A DNA stretch of 64,000 nucleotides from Pasteurella testudinis DSM 23072 (lineage in GTDB: Bacteria > Pseudomonadota > Gammaproteobacteria > Enterobacterales > Pasteurellaceae). The DNA lies in contig NZ_FWWV01000013.1 in NCBI RefSeq assembly GCF_900176075.1, positions 1 through 64,000 of the forward strand, written 5' to 3'. A program made the translations under genes and the position numbers. The notes under the pieces were generated by a model that searched no databases, was not told the DNA's origin, and saw nothing but the letters and a program-made list of their open reading frames with translations. Position 1 is the first letter of the stretch; every line of letters starts with the position of its first letter. This document shows positions 36,106 through 47,461 of this stretch, one piece after another.

Positions 36106-36517
36106 ATAGCCTCCCGTACGTTTTAAATATAATATTACGATGACAATATTACACTATATATCATATCGTTAACGTTACTAAGATCACAAATATCAATTCT
36201 TTGATAAAAGATTCTTCCTACTCACTTCCACCAGTTATATTTTCTTAAAAATACTTTTATAAACACATGAAAAACTGACATTAAATTAAATATAACCAAC
36301 TGTTTTGTCTACTATGCTAAATTATTTATAATTAACTTTCATGTGAATGAAGAAGCTTTATCTATGCTATAAGACATAGAAACCACCTCTTGCTACGAAA
36401 TAACTAAACAGGAAATTAAATTAATTCTTATACAGTTATAAAAAAGCGTACTATACTCATAATTATTATTATACTAATCCTTTTTCTCTTCAGCTTTCCT
36501 ACTTATTAAACCCATTA
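36106..36517 (-). promoter_or_regulatory. AT-rich gap between cas3 and cse1, presumed Cascade promoter region
   Basis: This 412-base stretch has no supportable gene. It is much more AT-rich than the flanks, with many TATATA-like runs near cse1 (about 36120-36190). E. coli has a gap of similar size and position that carries the casA promoter, silenced by H-NS and activated by LeuO; the same role is inferred here. One very short frame of 12 codons with an AGAGGTGG site is present on the minus strand (about 36350-36390), which I do not call a gene. Confidence 0.5.
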
Positions 36518-39160
36518 TTAGTCATTCCCTATTATCAAACCTAAGTGCGGTTGGTAATAAAGCGGTTTTCTTAGTTCTAAGGGAAACATATTGCTTCCTC
36601 GCAGGCATCCATCGTCCGCTACAATCGCAACGAGAAGAGCCGCTTCCGATTCCTTATTATTAAAATGCCCTAAATAACAATAATCTCGCAAAAATTTCAA
36701 ATTGCCAATCAATTGAGCTTTAGGTGCATTAACAATATTAATACTGACTATTTGTCGGATTAACTGTGCTGCATACTGCTTTTGCTGCTTGGGGTGTAAT
36801 GAGCGTCCGTTTAAAGGTAATATAACAACAGAACCATCAAGGAAAGTTAATTCTGTTGCTTTGGATTCTGCTAATAGTTGGATTTTACTGAGTAATAAAA
36901 TCTCTATGTTATCCTGCTCACTAAAACGTGTTTGAACCCTATCATCATTTTCTGTTATTCCAATATTCATCTGCGCAGCTAATGCCAATTTACGCAACTG
37001 TTTTCTACCATATGTATGTGGCCTCCCATAAGCTCTACACCCCTCTTCCAATTCGTCTTTCCACTGTGCCATCTGACCATGCTCAGGCTGTTCAAGATAA
37101 GTTGCCTCTAAAAGTTCTCGGATATCATCAGGTAAAACTAATTGGTTTTTATGCTGCCAAACAGCTAAACTTCGGCAAAGTATATAAGGTGCATAAACAA
37201 ATGCAGAAACACCAAATGCATTAATCGGATTATCAACTGCACTACCAAGCTCCGGCACTAACAACCAAGCCTCTGCGTTAGCACTTTGCACTCTAGGTGT
37301 GGCTTTATGACGCCATAAACGCCCCAGCCGTTGTAATAACATATCTGTTGGTGCAAATCTTGAAATTAAAAAATCCGCATCAATATCTATCGATTGCTCC
37401 AACACTTGGGTTCCGACTAAAATACGTCCTTGCTGTAAACGTACAGGCTCTTCCAGCCCTTGCCATCCTGATTTACCAAATAAATCTATCCATTGCTGCT
37501 CATGCCGATTTCTGTCTAATGCCGTAAAACGGGAATGTAATAAACCGCACTTTATTCCTAATCCAGCACTACGAGCTGCTAACATTCGATAAATATTTTG
37601 TGCTTCCGCAACGCTATTTTCAATCCATAACACCTGTTGTCCTTGTTCAGCCCGCAATAATGCCTCCTCTATTGCCTTAGTATCTACTACACGGCTGATC
37701 CGAATACATTGCCCCTCCGGCTTCTCCGAGGTTAATGTGGTAATTTGTTCTCCATTCACTGCCGTAATCATTGGATAAGGTTCTATTTTTTCAGATATCG
37801 ACGATTGTCCGTTTAACGGTAGTCCCAACAATTCGTGGCGACGATGACGAGTTAAAGTAGCACTTAAAATTAATACACTACATCCCAATTTTCTTAGCTC
37901 TTCTATCAAACGCTGTACCAGCATACCGGTATAGACATCGTAAGAATGAATTTCATCTAATATCACCACCTTTCCGACCAAGCCGAACGCACGGACAAAT
38001 CCATGCTTTACCCGCATTACGGACAATAAAACCTGGTCGATAGTCCCGACTCCAAACGGGGCTAAAACCGCTCTTTTCTTTTGATTAAACCAAGAGCCTG
38101 CAACCGAGCCGTCTTCTCCCATTTCAAATTGCTGTAACCACGCACTACCATGCACTAATAAAGCCTCTTGATGAAAACTTTGTAATGGTATAATTTTCTC
38201 TAAAAATTGGTTTACACGTTGATAAATCTTGTTAGAGGTCAATTGGGTAGGTAAAGCGAAATAGAAGCCGTTAGCTTCTCCACGCTGCAACAAATTATAA
38301 GCTGCATATAACGCAGCTTCAGTTTTTCCTAACCCCATAGGCGCTTCCAATACATAACAACCATTTTTTTTCACAACATCCATCAACTGTTGTTGTATCT
38401 GGTGCGGTGGAAAACCGAAAACATCTTGAAAGATCAATCCGCTATTAAACCGTAAAGGGATATATCCCGCTTCGATTACTGCTTTTTCAATATATGACTG
38501 CCATGGTTGCTCCGGATCTTCAAATAGTATCCCTGAGCCAATCCAATCGGCCACAGTAATAAGTCCGGATACAGCTAACACTTGCTGCTCATTTTGCAAT
38601 TCAGGAAAATCACATTGAAAATGCTGTTTTAATGCTTCAATTAATTGTAAACGCTGCTGATGATATGCTTTACCACCTAGCATTTCTGTATTTTCAGGAT
38701 CCGTAATATTATTTTTAGCTTTACTAGGATAACTACCATGATGTTGTCCTGCCGCTCTTGCGGATTTTTCCCCGATTAACGGTAAGAGAGTAAGAAAAGT
38801 AACACCGCCATGGTAATCCCAATTAGATTCGTCCGTATTGACATCTAATGTCGGATCAAAGACTTTACGTAATTTATTTTGAAAACGTAATGATACCTTA
38901 CCAATATCATGACTTGCTGCCAGTAATTCGGTACCCGCAGGAAATAAGGTTGCCCGAATGGAAGAAGGTATTTGTGCCAATAATCGCTTTGCAATTTCAC
39001 CAACAATAATGCAATGCTCCAATATCGTCCTACCCGCAACATAGTTACCATTCACTAATCGTCGAGTTTTTGCCAAGCAGGTCAGATAAGAAACTGAATG
39101 TATGTTTTCTGAGGTGGGCAGGCGGCCTGATTTTAGTTGGGCAGCAAGAAAAGCACACAT
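36518..39160 (-). CDS. cas3: CRISPR helicase-nuclease Cas3, type I-E
   Basis: Degrades target DNA after Cascade binding. The 880-residue product has an N-terminal HD nuclease domain (SHDIGK, about residues 82-87; GQHHGSYP), then an SF2 helicase: APMGLGKTEAA (Walker A, about 275), LDEIHSYD, LSATLTRHRR, VGTQVLEQSIDIDADFLI, and QRLGRLWRH (motif VI). A C-terminal domain follows. The start codon is read from a GGAGGAT site that lies in a terminator-like stem. Two uptake signals are embedded (36543-36551, 37544-37552). Confidence 0.97.
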   Translation of the reverse strand: MCAFLAAQLKSGRLPTSENIHSVSYLTCLAKTRRLVNGNYVAGRTILEHCIIVGEIAKRLLAQIPSSIRATLFPAGTELLAASHDIGKVSLRFQNKLRKVFDPTLDVNTDESNWDYHGGVTFLTLLPLIGEKSARAAGQHHGSYPSKAKNNITDPENTEMLGGKAYHQQRLQLIEALKQHFQCDFPELQNEQQVLAVSGLITVADWIGSGILFEDPEQPWQSYIEKAVIEAGYIPLRFNSGLIFQDVFGFPPHQIQQQLMDVVKKNGCYVLEAPMGLGKTEAALYAAYNLLQRGEANGFYFALPTQLTSNKIYQRVNQFLEKIIPLQSFHQEALLVHGSAWLQQFEMGEDGSVAGSWFNQKKRAVLAPFGVGTIDQVLLSVMRVKHGFVRAFGLVGKVVILDEIHSYDVYTGMLVQRLIEELRKLGCSVLILSATLTRHRRHELLGLPLNGQSSISEKIEPYPMITAVNGEQITTLTSEKPEGQCIRISRVVDTKAIEEALLRAEQGQQVLWIENSVAEAQNIYRMLAARSAGLGIKCGLLHSRFTALDRNRHEQQWIDLFGKSGWQGLEEPVRLQQGRILVGTQVLEQSIDIDADFLISRFAPTDMLLQRLGRLWRHKATPRVQSANAEAWLLVPELGSAVDNPINAFGVSAFVYAPYILCRSLAVWQHKNQLVLPDDIRELLEATYLEQPEHGQMAQWKDELEEGCRAYGRPHTYGRKQLRKLALAAQMNIGITENDDRVQTRFSEQDNIEILLLSKIQLLAESKATELTFLDGSVVILPLNGRSLHPKQQKQYAAQLIRQIVSINIVNAPKAQLIGNLKFLRDYCYLGHFNNKESEAALLVAIVADDGCLRGSNMFPLELRKPLYYQPHLGLIIGND

Positions 39161-39196
39161 AAAAAATCCTCCATTATCATCATAATATAGGAGGAT
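39161..39196 (-). terminator. Terminator-like hairpin that includes the cas3 ribosome-binding site
   Basis: On the minus strand ATCCTCC (39190-39196) pairs with GGAGGAT (39166-39172) around a 17-base loop and is followed by six T, directly before the cas3 ATG (39158-39160). It looks like the hemB terminator, but its 3' arm is also the Shine-Dalgarno of cas3. The pairing is read directly; the effect is inferred. Confidence 0.7.
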
Positions 39197-39232
39197 ATTA
39201 CTCGGAATTAATATAAAGAAAAACAGATAAAA

Positions 39233-40264
<1,032 letters not shown>

Positions 40265-40325
40265 TTAAAACAAGCTAGCTTAAAAGTAATAAAGACGCAC
40301 GGCGGCGTCTTTTTTAATTATTCTG

Positions 40326-41072
40326 TTAACCGACCGCACTTTCTTCGGCATCTCGCGGTTTGTAGAAACGGGAAACCAATAAACCGACCTCAAACAGCAG
40401 CCACATCGGAATCGCCAGCAAGGTTTGCGAGAACACGTCCGGCGGCGTTAAGAACATGCCGATGACAAACGCAGCTACGATAATATACGGGCGTTTTTTG
40501 CGTAGATCTTCTGCGGTGGTTACTCCGCTCCAGCACAGCAAAATAATCGCGATCGGCACTTCAAAACAGATACCGAATGCCAAGAAGATAGTCAGCACAA
40601 AATCCAGATAATTGCTGATATCGGTAGCTATCGCCACGCCCTCAGGGGCGGTTTTGGTCAGGAAGCCGAAGACCAGTGGGAATACCACATAATAGGCAAA
40701 CGCCACCCCAAGATAAAACAACAGGGTGCTGGAAAACAGCAATGGATAAATCAGGCGCTTTTCGTGTTGGTACAACGCCGGCGCAACGAAAGCCCAAACC
40801 TGATATAACAGGTAAGGCACTGACAAGAAAATGGCAACCACGCCGGTTAATTTTAGCGGCGTAAAGAACGGAGCCGCTACGCCGGTCGAGATCATGGTCG
40901 AACCTTGCGGCAACTGCTCGATTAGGGGTAATGCAACCAAACGATAAATATCATTGGCAAAAAACACCAGCCCACAAAAGATAAGCAGAATACAGACAAT
41001 CGCTTTCAATAAGCGGTTGCGCAATTCGATTAAATGGCTGATTAGCGGTTGGGTGTCTTCAACTGACGACAT
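40326..41072 (-). CDS. tatC: Sec-independent translocase subunit TatC
   Basis: Twin-arginine signal receptor, 248 residues and six membrane segments. The N-terminal [17 protein letters not shown] and the first periplasmic/cytosolic loop ([20 protein letters not shown]) are the conserved signal-binding surfaces, followed by [13 protein letters not shown]. Last gene of tatABC, 23 bases after tatB. Confidence 0.96.
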   Translation of the reverse strand: MSSVEDTQPLISHLIELRNRLLKAIVCILLIFCGLVFFANDIYRLVALPLIEQLPQGSTMISTGVAAPFFTPLKLTGVVAIFLSVPYLLYQVWAFVAPALYQHEKRLIYPLLFSSTLLFYLGVAFAYYVVFPLVFGFLTKTAPEGVAIATDISNYLDFVLTIFLAFGICFEVPIAIILLCWSGVTTAEDLRKKRPYIIVAAFVIGMFLTPPDVFSQTLLAIPMWLLFEVGLLVSRFYKPRDAEESAVG

Positions 41073-41095
41073 ACGACGATCCTCACGGTATCAGA

Positions 41096-41605
41096 CTAAG
41101 CCGGCGCTTTGTCGGATTTTGCGGTTTGTTCAGCACGTTTTTCAGGCTGTGGCGTTTCTGGTTTATCGGCAAGCGCTAACATATTTTCAGCGTCTTCAGG
41201 CAGCAAGTGCGGTTCGCCGTCTTCGGCTAATGCCGCCCTTTCATCTGCACTCAGCGTATCTTCGATGCTTTTCACACCGTCTTTCAGCTCTTTGTTCAGC
41301 TTGCTTTCCTGTTGTTGCACATCTTGCTGTATTTTTTGCGCCGATTCTTTCAAATCTTGAATATTTTTTGCCAACTCGGGAGAAAGTTCGCTCAAATTCA
41401 GTTTTTCCGCTTTTTTAATACTCTCCTGCAATTCATGCAGTTTCAGCTCTTGGCTCAGTTCATTTTGCACATTGTTGGCAATGCCGCGAATGGTGCGAAT
41501 CCAGCCGACTACCGTCCTGATAGCCACCGGCAAACGCTGCGGGCCCAGCACTACCAAGCCCACCACAAAAATCAAAACCAGTTCGGAAAATCCAATATCA
41601 AACAC
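41096..41605 (-). CDS. tatB: Sec-independent translocase subunit TatB
   Basis: Single membrane span (residues about 2-21, [20 protein letters not shown]), the [10 protein letters not shown] hinge and an amphipathic helix, then a long acidic, charged tail; 169 residues. With TatC it forms the substrate receptor. It starts 3 bases after tatA. An uptake signal lies within the tail coding sequence. Confidence 0.95.
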   Translation of the reverse strand: MFDIGFSELVLIFVVGLVVLGPQRLPVAIRTVVGWIRTIRGIANNVQNELSQELKLHELQESIKKAEKLNLSELSPELAKNIQDLKESAQKIQQDVQQQESKLNKELKDGVKSIEDTLSADERAALAEDGEPHLLPEDAENMLALADKPETPQPEKRAEQTAKSDKAPA

Positions 41606-41608
41606 GGG

Positions 41609-41836
41609 TTATGCCTGCTCTTTGTCTTTGGTTTGCGCTTTGGTTGCCGTTTGATCGGCGTTGTTTTCTAACGATTGTTTAAAATCCGCATCTTTAACAT
41701 CGTCTTCTTTAATCGCTTTTTTAAAGCCCTTCACCGATTCGCCCAAATCGGAACCTAAACTTTTCAGTTTCTTAGTTCCGAATAACAAAACCACGATTAA
41801 TACGATGATTGCCAATTGCCAAACACTGATACCCAT
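41609..41836 (-). CDS. tatA: Sec-independent translocase subunit TatA
   Basis: Forms the protein-conducting assembly. The start at 41836 ([20 protein letters not shown]) follows GAGGT and gives 75 residues with one membrane span, the [20 protein letters not shown] amphipathic helix and a charged tail. The longer frame from 41869 is not supported. Confidence 0.95.
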   Translation of the reverse strand: MGISVWQLAIIVLIVVLLFGTKKLKSLGSDLGESVKGFKKAIKEDDVKDADFKQSLENNADQTATKAQTKDKEQA

Positions 41837-41945
41837 AAAATTACCTCTTAATATGGTGAAAAAATTCAAAATAATAAATAAAACTGTAGTAGAACTTTAA
41901 ACTATCGCTTCACTTCGGTCAATGCGCAATAAGCCTGCGCTTGAA

Positions 41946-43583
41946 TTAATTTTTAATTAACCCGTAGCCCCAGATTATAACCGCACTTACCAATAGACCT
42001 ATACTAAAAAAGCGCGGTAAATGCGCAAACTGCAACAGAGTTGTGACAAAAATCACACTCCCGATAACCGCACAATATCGGTTCCGCTGGTTAGCCTGTT
42101 GATTTTTAAGCAAAGTGCGGTTTAATTCGCCAACTTGCTTGCCAATCTCTTTTTGTTGCTGCAAGGCATGATACAACGCTTCCGGCATTTCGGCAAAATG
42201 CTCGCGGAAATACGGTAACCGCTCTTTAATGCCGCGATACACCGATTTAAAGCCAACCTGATCATTCAGCCAATCCTGTAAAAACGGTTTGGCGGTTTGC
42301 CACAAATCCAACTGCGGATAAATCTGCCGCCCCAAGCCTTCGATATACAACAAGGTTTTTTGCAATAATACCAGCTGCGGCTGCACTTCCATATTGAAGC
42401 GGCGCGCGGTATTAAACAGATTCAACAACACATGTCCAAAAGAGATTTCACTGAGCGGTTTGGCAAAGATCGGATCGCAAACCGTGCGGATCGCCTGCTC
42501 GAACTCCTGCACGTTGGTATCTTCCGGCACCCAACCGGAATCGACGTGCAGCTGCGCCACCCGTTGGTAATCACGATTGAAAAACGCCAAGAAATTCTCC
42601 GCCAGATAGCGTTTATCCTCCCGATTCAACGAGCCGACAATCCCGCAATCAATGCCGATATATTGCGGATCTTCGGGGTGATTCGGGTTGACGAAAATAT
42701 TGCCGGGGTGCATATCGGCATGAAAAAAGCTGTCGCGGAACACTTGGGTGAAAAATACCTGCACGCCGCGCTCTGCCAGCAACTTCATGTCGGTACCGTT
42801 GGCTTCTAACGCCGCGATATCAGACACCTGAATGCCGTAAATCCGCTCCATCACAATCACATTTTTATAGCAAAACTCGCTGTACATTTCCGGAATATAC
42901 AACATCGGGCTGTTTTCAAAATTGCGCCGCAGCTGAATTGCATTTGCCATTTCACGCCGCAAATCCAATTCGTCCAAAATCGTTTTTTCATATTCGCGCA
43001 CCACTTCCACCGGCCGCAAACGGCGTCCTTCGCTGGAAAGGCGCGGAATCCAGCCCGCCAAGCGATACATCAAACTGATGTCGGCTTTAATGTCTTTTTC
43101 AATGTTGGGACGAATCACTTTCAGCACCACATCCCGCCCGGCAAATTCACCGTCGGCATTGAATTTTGCGGTATGCACCTGCGCAATCGAGGCGGAAGCC
43201 AGCGCGGTTTCATCAAAATCGCTGAACCACTTTTCCAATTTATCGCCAAGTGCGGTTTCAATTTGTCGGCGCGCCAGTTTGCCCGAAAACGGTTCGACCT
43301 GATCCTGCAACAGTGCCAATTCGTCGGCAATCGCATTCGGGAAAAGATCTCGTCGGGTGGACAACATTTGTCCCAGTTTAATCCAAACCGGCCCCAACTC
43401 CTGCAACGCCAAACGCAGCCGCAAACCGAACATTTTCTCTTGATGTCGGTTGCGCAACCAAAACAGCAATCGGCGTCCGCAACGAATCGGACGAGTAAAC
43501 GCATTCTTCGGCAAGGCTTCGTCCAAGCCGTACTGTAAAATCACTTGAATGATACGGTAAAAACGCAATGTTGATTTAATCAC
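41946..43583 (-). CDS. ubiB: UbiB ATPase-like kinase of ubiquinone synthesis
   Basis: ADCK/ABC1 atypical kinase that drives the soluble Ubi complex. It is 545 residues long (E. coli 546). The family motif [11 protein letters not shown] is near residue 72, followed by an alanine-rich nucleotide loop [11 protein letters not shown], the [12 protein letters not shown] catalytic motif and [12 protein letters not shown]. Two hydrophobic C-terminal segments (about 500-540) anchor it in the membrane. The start overlaps ubiJ by 8 bases. Confidence 0.96.
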   Translation of the reverse strand: MIKSTLRFYRIIQVILQYGLDEALPKNAFTRPIRCGRRLLFWLRNRHQEKMFGLRLRLALQELGPVWIKLGQMLSTRRDLFPNAIADELALLQDQVEPFSGKLARRQIETALGDKLEKWFSDFDETALASASIAQVHTAKFNADGEFAGRDVVLKVIRPNIEKDIKADISLMYRLAGWIPRLSSEGRRLRPVEVVREYEKTILDELDLRREMANAIQLRRNFENSPMLYIPEMYSEFCYKNVIVMERIYGIQVSDIAALEANGTDMKLLAERGVQVFFTQVFRDSFFHADMHPGNIFVNPNHPEDPQYIGIDCGIVGSLNREDKRYLAENFLAFFNRDYQRVAQLHVDSGWVPEDTNVQEFEQAIRTVCDPIFAKPLSEISFGHVLLNLFNTARRFNMEVQPQLVLLQKTLLYIEGLGRQIYPQLDLWQTAKPFLQDWLNDQVGFKSVYRGIKERLPYFREHFAEMPEALYHALQQQKEIGKQVGELNRTLLKNQQANQRNRYCAVIGSVIFVTTLLQFAHLPRFFSIGLLVSAVIIWGYGLIKN

Positions 43584-44256
43584 GCTGTGCCTCTTGCTCG
43601 GCTAATGTTTGTTCAAGCCGCAGTTGTAAACGTTGCGCCTTTTGTTCGAGCCGCTCGGATTGCAACTGTAACTGCTCGACCTGCTGCTGAAAATCCGACA
43701 CCGCCGATTTAGGCGCTACAAGCCGCCACTCTTCGCTTAAGCGCTCGCGCCAATGCCGTTGTGCGGTTTGCCGTTTGGATTTGAAAAGCGCCCAGCCCTG
43801 CCGCACGAATTGCGTACCGTTATACGCCAACACATCACCTACATACGGCGACAGCAACTCCGCCGGATCTTTTTGCAAAAAATCCATCAAACCGAGAAAA
43901 TCCTGCAACACTTGCAGATCACCGTGGATCACAATCGATTTATCATTAATATATTGTGTTAATTCTGACTTTTTCGGCAATTTTAGCAACGTTTTCGCCG
44001 ATGTTTGCACTTCACAATCCGCCTCGCCGTCATAACGCTGCAACACATCAATATTGCATTCGGAAAACACAAAATAGTAAATCATTTCGGGTTGTTGTAA
44101 TTGCAGCGCCAACACTTTGCCTGCCAATTTACGCAAGTGCGGTTGGTAATTTTCCGTGCGTTGCAACAAGTATGAAAGTGCGGTTTCGATCGCGCCGTTA
44201 GCCAGTTGCGGCAACAACAATTGCGCTTTCAATTGTTCCCAATTCGGTAGCTTCAT
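43576..44256 (-). CDS. ubiJ: UbiJ, SCP2-domain ubiquinone accessory factor
   Basis: Lipid-binding SCP2-like domain (about residues 15-120, [22 protein letters not shown]) followed by a C-terminal coiled coil rich in Gln and Leu (about 185-225). Of 226 residues, compared with 201 in E. coli. It scaffolds the Ubi complex with UbiB, UbiE and others, and is co-transcribed between ubiE and ubiB. Confidence 0.92.
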   Translation of the reverse strand: MKLPNWEQLKAQLLLPQLANGAIETALSYLLQRTENYQPHLRKLAGKVLALQLQQPEMIYYFVFSECNIDVLQRYDGEADCEVQTSAKTLLKLPKKSELTQYINDKSIVIHGDLQVLQDFLGLMDFLQKDPAELLSPYVGDVLAYNGTQFVRQGWALFKSKRQTAQRHWRERLSEEWRLVAPKSAVSDFQQQVEQLQLQSERLEQKAQRLQLRLEQTLAEQEAQRD

Positions 44257-44271
44257 GCGCTTTCTCCAAGC

Positions 44272-45075
44272 TTAAAACTTATAGCCACGGTGCAGCGCCA
44301 CAATGCCGGCACTGAGATTATAGTATTCCACGCTTTCAAAACCGGCGTCATTCATCATCTGTTTCAAGGTATCTTGATTCGGGTGCATACGGATCGATTC
44401 CGCCAAATAGCGGTAGCTTTCGCTATCGTTCACCACCACTTCGCCGACTTTCGGCAGAATATTGAACGAATAGAAGTTGTATAACTTGCTCAACGGATCG
44501 AGAATCGGTTTAGAAAATTCCAATACCAATAAGCGCCCGCCCGGTTTCAGCACGCGATACATCGAGCGTAACGCTTTATCTTTGTCGGTGACGTTGCGCA
44601 GCCCGAAGCTGATAATAATACAATCGAAAGTATTGTCGGCAAACGGCAGCGCTTCGGCGTTCGCCTGCACATATTCCACGTTGCCGACCACGCCCAGATT
44701 ACGCAATTTATCACGCCCGACCTGCAACATCGAATCATTGATATCCGCCAACACCACCTGTCCGCTTTCGCCGACAATACGGGAAAACTTGGCGCTGAAA
44801 TCACCGGTTCCGCCCGCCAAATCCAACACTTTCTGCCCCTTGCGCACGCCGCTGCAATCAATGGTAAACCGCTTCCACACCCGATGTACGCCGAATGACA
44901 GCAAATCATTCATCAAATCGTATTTATCCGCCACCGAATGAAACACATTGGCGACCAATTGTTGTTTTTCGTTTTTGGCAACGGTTTTAAAACCGAAATG
45001 TGTGGTTTCCGCCTGCGTTTGCGTAGCATTGGACGGCTCATTTGGATTTTGCGCGTGATTGGTGTCTTGGTTCAT
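44272..45075 (-). CDS. ubiE: Ubiquinone/menaquinone C-methyltransferase UbiE
   Basis: SAM-dependent methyltransferase for both quinones. The SAM loop is [14 protein letters not shown], followed by [14 protein letters not shown], and [20 protein letters not shown]. The 267 residues include a hydrophilic, Asn/Thr/Gln-rich N-terminal extension (about 25) ahead of THFGFKTV, so the true start might be later, but no better ribosome-binding site decides this. Confidence 0.95.
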   Translation of the reverse strand: MNQDTNHAQNPNEPSNATQTQAETTHFGFKTVAKNEKQQLVANVFHSVADKYDLMNDLLSFGVHRVWKRFTIDCSGVRKGQKVLDLAGGTGDFSAKFSRIVGESGQVVLADINDSMLQVGRDKLRNLGVVGNVEYVQANAEALPFADNTFDCIIISFGLRNVTDKDKALRSMYRVLKPGGRLLVLEFSKPILDPLSKLYNFYSFNILPKVGEVVVNDSESYRYLAESIRMHPNQDTLKQMMNDAGFESVEYYNLSAGIVALHRGYKF

Positions 45076-45127
45076 GGCATTTTTCTGTTTGAATTGTCGG
45101 TATAAATAAAGAAGTTCACTCTAACAT

Positions 45128-45155
45128 AAAAGTGCGGTTTGCACCGCACTTCCCG
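45128..45155 (-). terminator. Inverted uptake-signal hairpin after pepD
   Basis: AAGTGCGGT (45130-45138) and ACCGCACTT (45143-45151) form a 9-bp stem with a four-base loop; a TTTT tail follows on the minus strand. It lies between pepD and ubiE. Confidence 0.7.
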
Positions 45156-45163
45156 TCACTTAT

Positions 45164-46627
45164 TTAATCTTTTAACGGAATATCCGCCAAAAGTGCGGTC
45201 AGCAATTTCCAGTAGGTTTGCACCGCCGGAATATGCACTTTTTCGTCCGGCGAATGCGCACCGCGGATAGTCGGCCCGATTGAAACCATGTCCACATCCG
45301 GATACTGTTTTTTGATTAAACCGCATTCCAGTCCGGCATGAATCACCTGAATCAGCGGTTCTTCCCCCAAAATCTGCCGGTAATGTTTCTGCGTGACCGG
45401 CAGCATGGCGGAATGCCGGTTCGGCTCCCAGCCCGGATAGTCGTGACTGAATTCAATCTCTGCACCGGCCAGATTCACCAACGAATCCAGCACCGAGCAA
45501 ACGTAATGCTTGCCGCTTTCGATCAAAGAGCGGATCAAAATCACCACCTGCAATTGCCCGTCGTTGAGCTTCAATACGCCGATGCTTAACGAGGTTTCCA
45601 CCACGCCCGACACCACATCGCTGTTGCGGATCACACCGTTCGGCAAGGTGTTGAGCAAATCAATAATGCGATCGGTGCTGACTTCGCTGATCACTTGCGC
45701 CGTCGGCTGTGCGCTTTCCAGTTTCAATTCCAGCGTCGGTTCGCTTAACGCCAATTCGGTTTGTAGCTCTTGTTGCAACGCCGCGACCACACTTTGCGCC
45801 GTGTGCAATGTTTCGTCGCCGCCGTCAAACGCCAACAGTGCAAAGGCTTCGCGCGGAATCGCATTGCGCACCGAGCCGCCGCCGATATCCGCCAGTTGGA
45901 AATCGAAATGCGCCTGCAATTGCGCCAAAACCCGTCCTAACAATTTGATCGCATTGCCGCGGCCGGTGTGAATATCGGCGCCGGAGTGACCGCCTTTCAA
46001 ACCTTTGAGCACCAGTTTCGCCGCCTGCGGCAAGCGGTTTGCTTCAGAATCCAGATCCAAGCGTAAATCGCCGTCAATCCCACCGGCACAGCCGATATAA
46101 ATCTGGCCGTTTTCTTCGGTGTCGGTATTAATCAACATTTCGCTTTGCAACCAATTCGGTTGCAAGCCGTTAGCGCCGACCATGCCGCTTTCTTCGGTCA
46201 TGGTCAGCAGCACTTCTAAGTCGGGGTGCGCCAAATCTTGACTTTCCAACACCGCCAGCGCCGATGCCAGACCAATGCCGTTATCTGCGCCCAAGGTGGT
46301 GTTTTCCGCGGTCACCCATTCGCCGTCGATATACGGTTTAATCGGATCGCTGCTGAAATCATGCGCCGTACCTTCATTTTTTTGCGGCACCATATCCAAA
46401 TGCGCCTGCAACGCCACTTTTTTACGGTTTTGCATACCGGCGGTCGCCGCTTTGCGGATTAAAATATTGCCGACCTGATCGCGTTCCACCCACAATTTTT
46501 GCTGTTTTGCCCACGCCACAATGTGCTCGGCCAGTTGTTCTTCTTGATAAGAGGGGTGCGGAATATCACAAATTTGTTGGAACCATTGCCATAAAAGTGT
46601 CGGTTGAAGCTGGGTTATCTGTTGCAT
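45164..46627 (-). CDS. pepD: Aminoacyl-histidine dipeptidase (peptidase D, M20C)
   Basis: Cytosolic zinc dipeptidase with broad specificity, 487 residues. Metal-site motifs are [32 protein letters not shown], and [12 protein letters not shown]; a lid domain lies in the middle (about 205-385), and the last His is in [12 protein letters not shown]. It is divergent from gpt, the same arrangement as in E. coli. Confidence 0.96.
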   Translation of the reverse strand: MQQITQLQPTLLWQWFQQICDIPHPSYQEEQLAEHIVAWAKQQKLWVERDQVGNILIRKAATAGMQNRKKVALQAHLDMVPQKNEGTAHDFSSDPIKPYIDGEWVTAENTTLGADNGIGLASALAVLESQDLAHPDLEVLLTMTEESGMVGANGLQPNWLQSEMLINTDTEENGQIYIGCAGGIDGDLRLDLDSEANRLPQAAKLVLKGLKGGHSGADIHTGRGNAIKLLGRVLAQLQAHFDFQLADIGGGSVRNAIPREAFALLAFDGGDETLHTAQSVVAALQQELQTELALSEPTLELKLESAQPTAQVISEVSTDRIIDLLNTLPNGVIRNSDVVSGVVETSLSIGVLKLNDGQLQVVILIRSLIESGKHYVCSVLDSLVNLAGAEIEFSHDYPGWEPNRHSAMLPVTQKHYRQILGEEPLIQVIHAGLECGLIKKQYPDVDMVSIGPTIRGAHSPDEKVHIPAVQTYWKLLTALLADIPLKD

Positions 46628-46834
46628 AATCAGTCCTCTATTTTAGAAAGGTGAATTTAGGAATCCGTCACGGACGGACATTGCCGCCGCTGCAAAAAAT
46701 GCGTGAAAAACAGCGGAAAATTAGGATTAATAATAGCATGAAATCGCTTTTCGGGTTATCCTATCGCAATTTTAAAATCAGGCTGGTCAAAGAATCACCG
46801 CCGCTATTTTCTTTTCTTCTGTTAAGGGTTCATT

Positions 46835-47296
46835 ATGAGCGAAAAATACATTGTAACTTGGGATATGTTCCATATGCATGCCCGCAAACTGGCCGAACGT
46901 TTAATGCCGGCTTCCCGTTGGAAAGGCATTATTGCCGTTAGTCGCGGCGGTCTGTTTCCAAGTGCGGTATTGGCGCGCGAATTAGGCATTCGCCATGTGG
47001 AAACGGTGTGTATAGCCAGCTACGATCACGATCAGCAAGGCGAATTGAAAGTATTACACGCCCCGCAAATCGGTGACGGCGAAGGCTTTATTATCGTTGA
47101 TGATTTAGTGGACAGCGGCAATACCGCGCGTGCCGTGCGTCAAATGTATCCGAACGCCCATTTGGTCACGGTGTTTGCCAAACCTGCCGGCGCTTCATTG
47201 GTGGACGAATATGTGGTGGATATTCCGCAAGCCACTTGGATCGAACAACCTTGGGATATGGGTATTACATTCGTACCGCCGCTTTCCAGAAAATAA
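46835..47296 (+). CDS. gpt: Xanthine-guanine phosphoribosyltransferase
   Basis: Converts xanthine and guanine to nucleotides with PRPP. It is 153 residues long (E. coli 152). The PRPP motif is [19 protein letters not shown], and ISVSRGG-type phosphate loop is present as [17 protein letters not shown]. The C-terminal [10 protein letters not shown] binds the purine. The 207-base gap upstream, towards pepD, holds both promoters. Confidence 0.97.
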   Translation: MSEKYIVTWDMFHMHARKLAERLMPASRWKGIIAVSRGGLFPSAVLARELGIRHVETVCIASYDHDQQGELKVLHAPQIGDGEGFIIVDDLVDSGNTARAVRQMYPNAHLVTVFAKPAGASLVDEYVVDIPQATWIEQPWDMGITFVPPLSRK

Positions 47297-47316
47297 TTTG
47301 CAGAATACTGAATTGA

Positions 47317-47350
47317 AAAACGCCTGATAGCTGATGTTATCAGGCGTTTT
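47317..47350 (+). terminator. Terminator of gpt
   Basis: AAAACGCCTGATA (47317-47329) pairs perfectly with TATCAGGCGTTTT (47338-47350). Confidence 0.88.
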
Positions 47351-47404
47351 ACTATTTACAACGCTGTTTGGCAAAGCAAAGTAGCGATTGTGTATTCAAA
47401 AAGC

Positions 47405-47440
47405 AAAAAACCGCACTTTGATGATTCAAAGTGCGGTTTG
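47405..47440 (-). terminator. Inverted uptake-signal terminator of typA
   Basis: AAACCGCACTTTGA and TCAAAGTGCGGTTT form a 14-bp stem with a four-base loop, followed on the minus strand by TTTTTT. Confidence 0.82.
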
Positions 47441-47461
47441 TAAACCTAAACCGAATCCGGA

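Noticed and set aside
36340-36400. 12-codon frame with AGAGGTGG site between cas3 and cse1
   Set aside because: Too short and without relatives; the site may be chance in an AT-rich gap.
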